Assembly (NCBI GenBank): GCA_001825665.1
Contig: MHXZ01000063.1
Span: 1 to 33,722 of the forward strand
Source: Planctomycetes bacterium GWF2_41_51
GTDB lineage: Bacteria; Planctomycetota; Phycisphaerae; Sedimentisphaerales; UBA12454
Reading direction: 5' to 3'
DNA length: 33,722 nt
Position 1 is the stretch's first letter. Each line of letters begins with the position of its first letter. Shown here one piece after another: positions 33,031 to 33,722 of this stretch. The notes beneath the pieces are model-generated. The model was given only the letters and a program-made list of their open reading frames with translations. It did not search any database and was not told where the DNA came from. Position numbers and translations under genes: made by a program.

Positions 33031-33052
33031 TTGCGATTCATACGAATCGCAA
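33031..33052. repeat. 9-bp perfect hairpin
   Basis: TTGCGATTC and GAATCGCAA flank the 4-base loop ATAC. It sits 3 bases before the first 29-bp hairpin repeat. It could be a regulatory or repeat-boundary structure. Confidence 0.5.
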
Positions 33053-33055
33053 TTC

Positions 33056-33084
33056 GACGAACCCCCACTAAAAGTGGGGGCTAA
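33056..33084 (+). repeat. 29-bp hairpin repeat, left copy
   Basis: It starts GACGAA, has the 8-bp stem CCCCCACT/AGTGGGGG with loop AAA, and ends CTAA. It is identical over 29 bases to the copy at 33369-33397. Confidence 0.85.
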
Positions 33085-33368
33085 TCCCATGGAACATTTT
33101 GAAGAGAAATATTTTTCATTTTAAAGTTTTTCAAGTTCGTTCTGACGGGCAGTAATTGTAGTGGAAGGTATCACATCATAAAATTTTTGAATTACCCGCT
33201 CCATCCCGAAGATTGTAGAGTGACGCTCCCTCTCGATTTTATCTCAAGGAATAAAATCGCTGATAAATCGGGAGTGATTTTTACACAGTAAAAATCATCG
33301 CGGCTCTGACAATCTGTCTTGATGGATGCTTTGAAAGACTTTCAGAGGCGGAAGAAAGCAAAAGGGAA
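33085..33368. other. 284-base structured non-coding segment between two identical hairpin repeats
   Basis: No convincing reading frame spans it. It contains CGATTTTAT/ATAAAATCG (33234-33242 with 33251-33259), enclosed by CTCCC/GGGAG (33226-33230 with 33270-33274). A 10-bp stem with a 3-base loop follows at 33275-33297 (TGATTTTTAC/GTAAAAATCA). CTCTGA/TCAGAG pairs at 33304-33309 and 33342-33347. It could be a structured RNA, a small non-autonomous mobile element, or an array of intergenic palindromes. Confidence 0.4.
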
Positions 33369-33397
33369 GACGAACCCCCACTAAAAGTGGGGGCTAA
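33369..33397 (+). repeat. 29-bp hairpin repeat, right copy
   Basis: It is identical to 33056-33084 and in the same orientation. The two starts are 313 bases apart. It ends 67 bases beyond the stop codon of the AraC-type gene. Another small stem (33440-33461, TGTTGTAA/TTATAACA with one G-T wobble) lies between them. Confidence 0.85.
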
Positions 33398-33464
33398 ACA
33401 CATCATTTGCATTTGGGTTTCATCCTGCCAGAGCCATACTGTTGTAATAAGGGTTATAACAAAT

Positions 33465-33722
33465 TTAGAGATGGGCGGAGCGATAGAAAAGAGGTGAGAG
33501 GCCGTGGAATTTTTTGAACGTTCTTGAAAAATGATACTGGTCGGTGAAACCTAACTGGTCGGAGATCGCTTTTGCGGAAAGGTTCGATATCAAAAGGAGA
33601 TTGGCGGCTTTGTTCAGTTTTAATCTCATTATATAAGACTGGGGAGTAATGCCGGCGTGTTTTTTGAACAGCCGGGACATATAACGGATATTAATGCCGC
33701 ATTTATCAGCGACCTGGGAGGG
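33465..33722 (-). CDS. AraC-family transcriptional regulator, C-terminal DNA-binding domain (cut by the window edge)
   Basis: The frame stays open from TAA at 33465-33467 to the right edge, which gives 85 residues. An ATG at 33680 is internal: the 14 codons before it continue the same domain (PSQVADKCGINIRY). Both helix-turn-helix units of an AraC/XylS domain are visible: VADKCGINIRYMSRLFKKHA, then AKAISDQLGFTDQYHFSRTF, ending KKFHGLSPLFYR. GITPQSYIMRLKLNKAANLL is the linker helix typical of the family. The sensing domain lies outside, so ligand and targets are unknown. Its orientation and the repeats in between give no reason to link it to the sugar genes. Confidence 0.9.
   Translation of the reverse strand, partial: PSQVADKCGINIRYMSRLFKKHAGITPQSYIMRLKLNKAANLLLISNLSAKAISDQLGFTDQYHFSRTFKKFHGLSPLFYRSAHL

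Noticed and set aside
33085-33368. Decayed transposase between the hairpin repeats
   Set aside because: I read the segment for coding sequence in both directions and found no recognisable protein motif; stops are frequent.
33465-33680. Complete 71-residue protein starting at ATG 33680
   Set aside because: The AraC domain continues in frame upstream to the window edge, so this ATG is internal.

Overview
The window is an A/T-rich bacterial chromosome segment dominated by carbohydrate genes. Multi-domain GH13 enzymes, CgeB-type glycosyltransferases, a RAYT transposase with its short palindromic repeats, and hairpin repeats between genes together suggest a Planctomycetota/Phycisphaerae-like organism. 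No rRNA, ribosomal protein or other phylogenetic marker is present, so this placement is an inference of low to moderate confidence.

Layout. (1) Bases 1-115 hold the last 37 codons of a sugar-nucleotide epimerase/decarboxylase on the + strand. (2) Bases 124-10365 are a tightly packed minus-strand run. In transcription order it holds a glycosidase-like TIM-barrel protein whose halves appear circularly permuted, inositol-3-phosphate synthase, an ABC exporter, a FAD-Rieske oxidoreductase, a TreZ-like GH13 enzyme, a GH133 debranching enzyme and a GT9-like protein. (3) A 176-base divergent intergenic region carries an 8-bp inverted repeat. (4) Bases 10542-20425 are a + strand operon with mostly overlapping or abutting genes. 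It holds an SDR epimerase, a glycosidase-like/epimerase fusion, an MDR dehydrogenase, a Gfo/Idh/MocA oxidoreductase, a small branching-enzyme-associated protein, a GT4 glycosyltransferase and three CgeB-family glycosyltransferases. (5) Bases 20414-27184 are a convergent minus-strand run: treX/glgX, treY, treZ and a DUF2267 gene. (6) Bases 27320-28504 encode a secreted ClpP/SppA/NfeD-like serine protease. (7) Bases 28505-33464 are accessory. They hold decayed intergenic repeats, five copies of a REP-like element with core TTAGTATGGTGTCCCCGGAT, a large P-loop NTPase-TPR protein, the RAYT (IS200-like) transposase, and two copies of a 29-bp hairpin repeat. (8) The right edge cuts an AraC-family regulator.

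How it may work together. TreX, TreY and TreZ form the standard route from glycogen or maltodextrin to trehalose. GH133 and the second TreZ-like enzyme add alpha-glucan processing. The two divergent operons look like one locus that makes activated or modified sugars (epimerases, inositol-phosphate synthase, two NAD(P)-type oxidoreductases) and joins them with four or five glycosyltransferases, possibly exporting the product through the ABC transporter. The product cannot be deduced from sequence. A cyclitol- or rare-sugar-containing glycoconjugate, co-managed with storage and stress glucans, is the working idea.

Most interesting points: two paralogous glycosidase-like domains in opposite half order, one of them lacking the usual acid/base Glu and fused to an epimerase; a stem that covers the ribosome binding site of treX; and the REP/RAYT region that brackets an NTPase-TPR gene.
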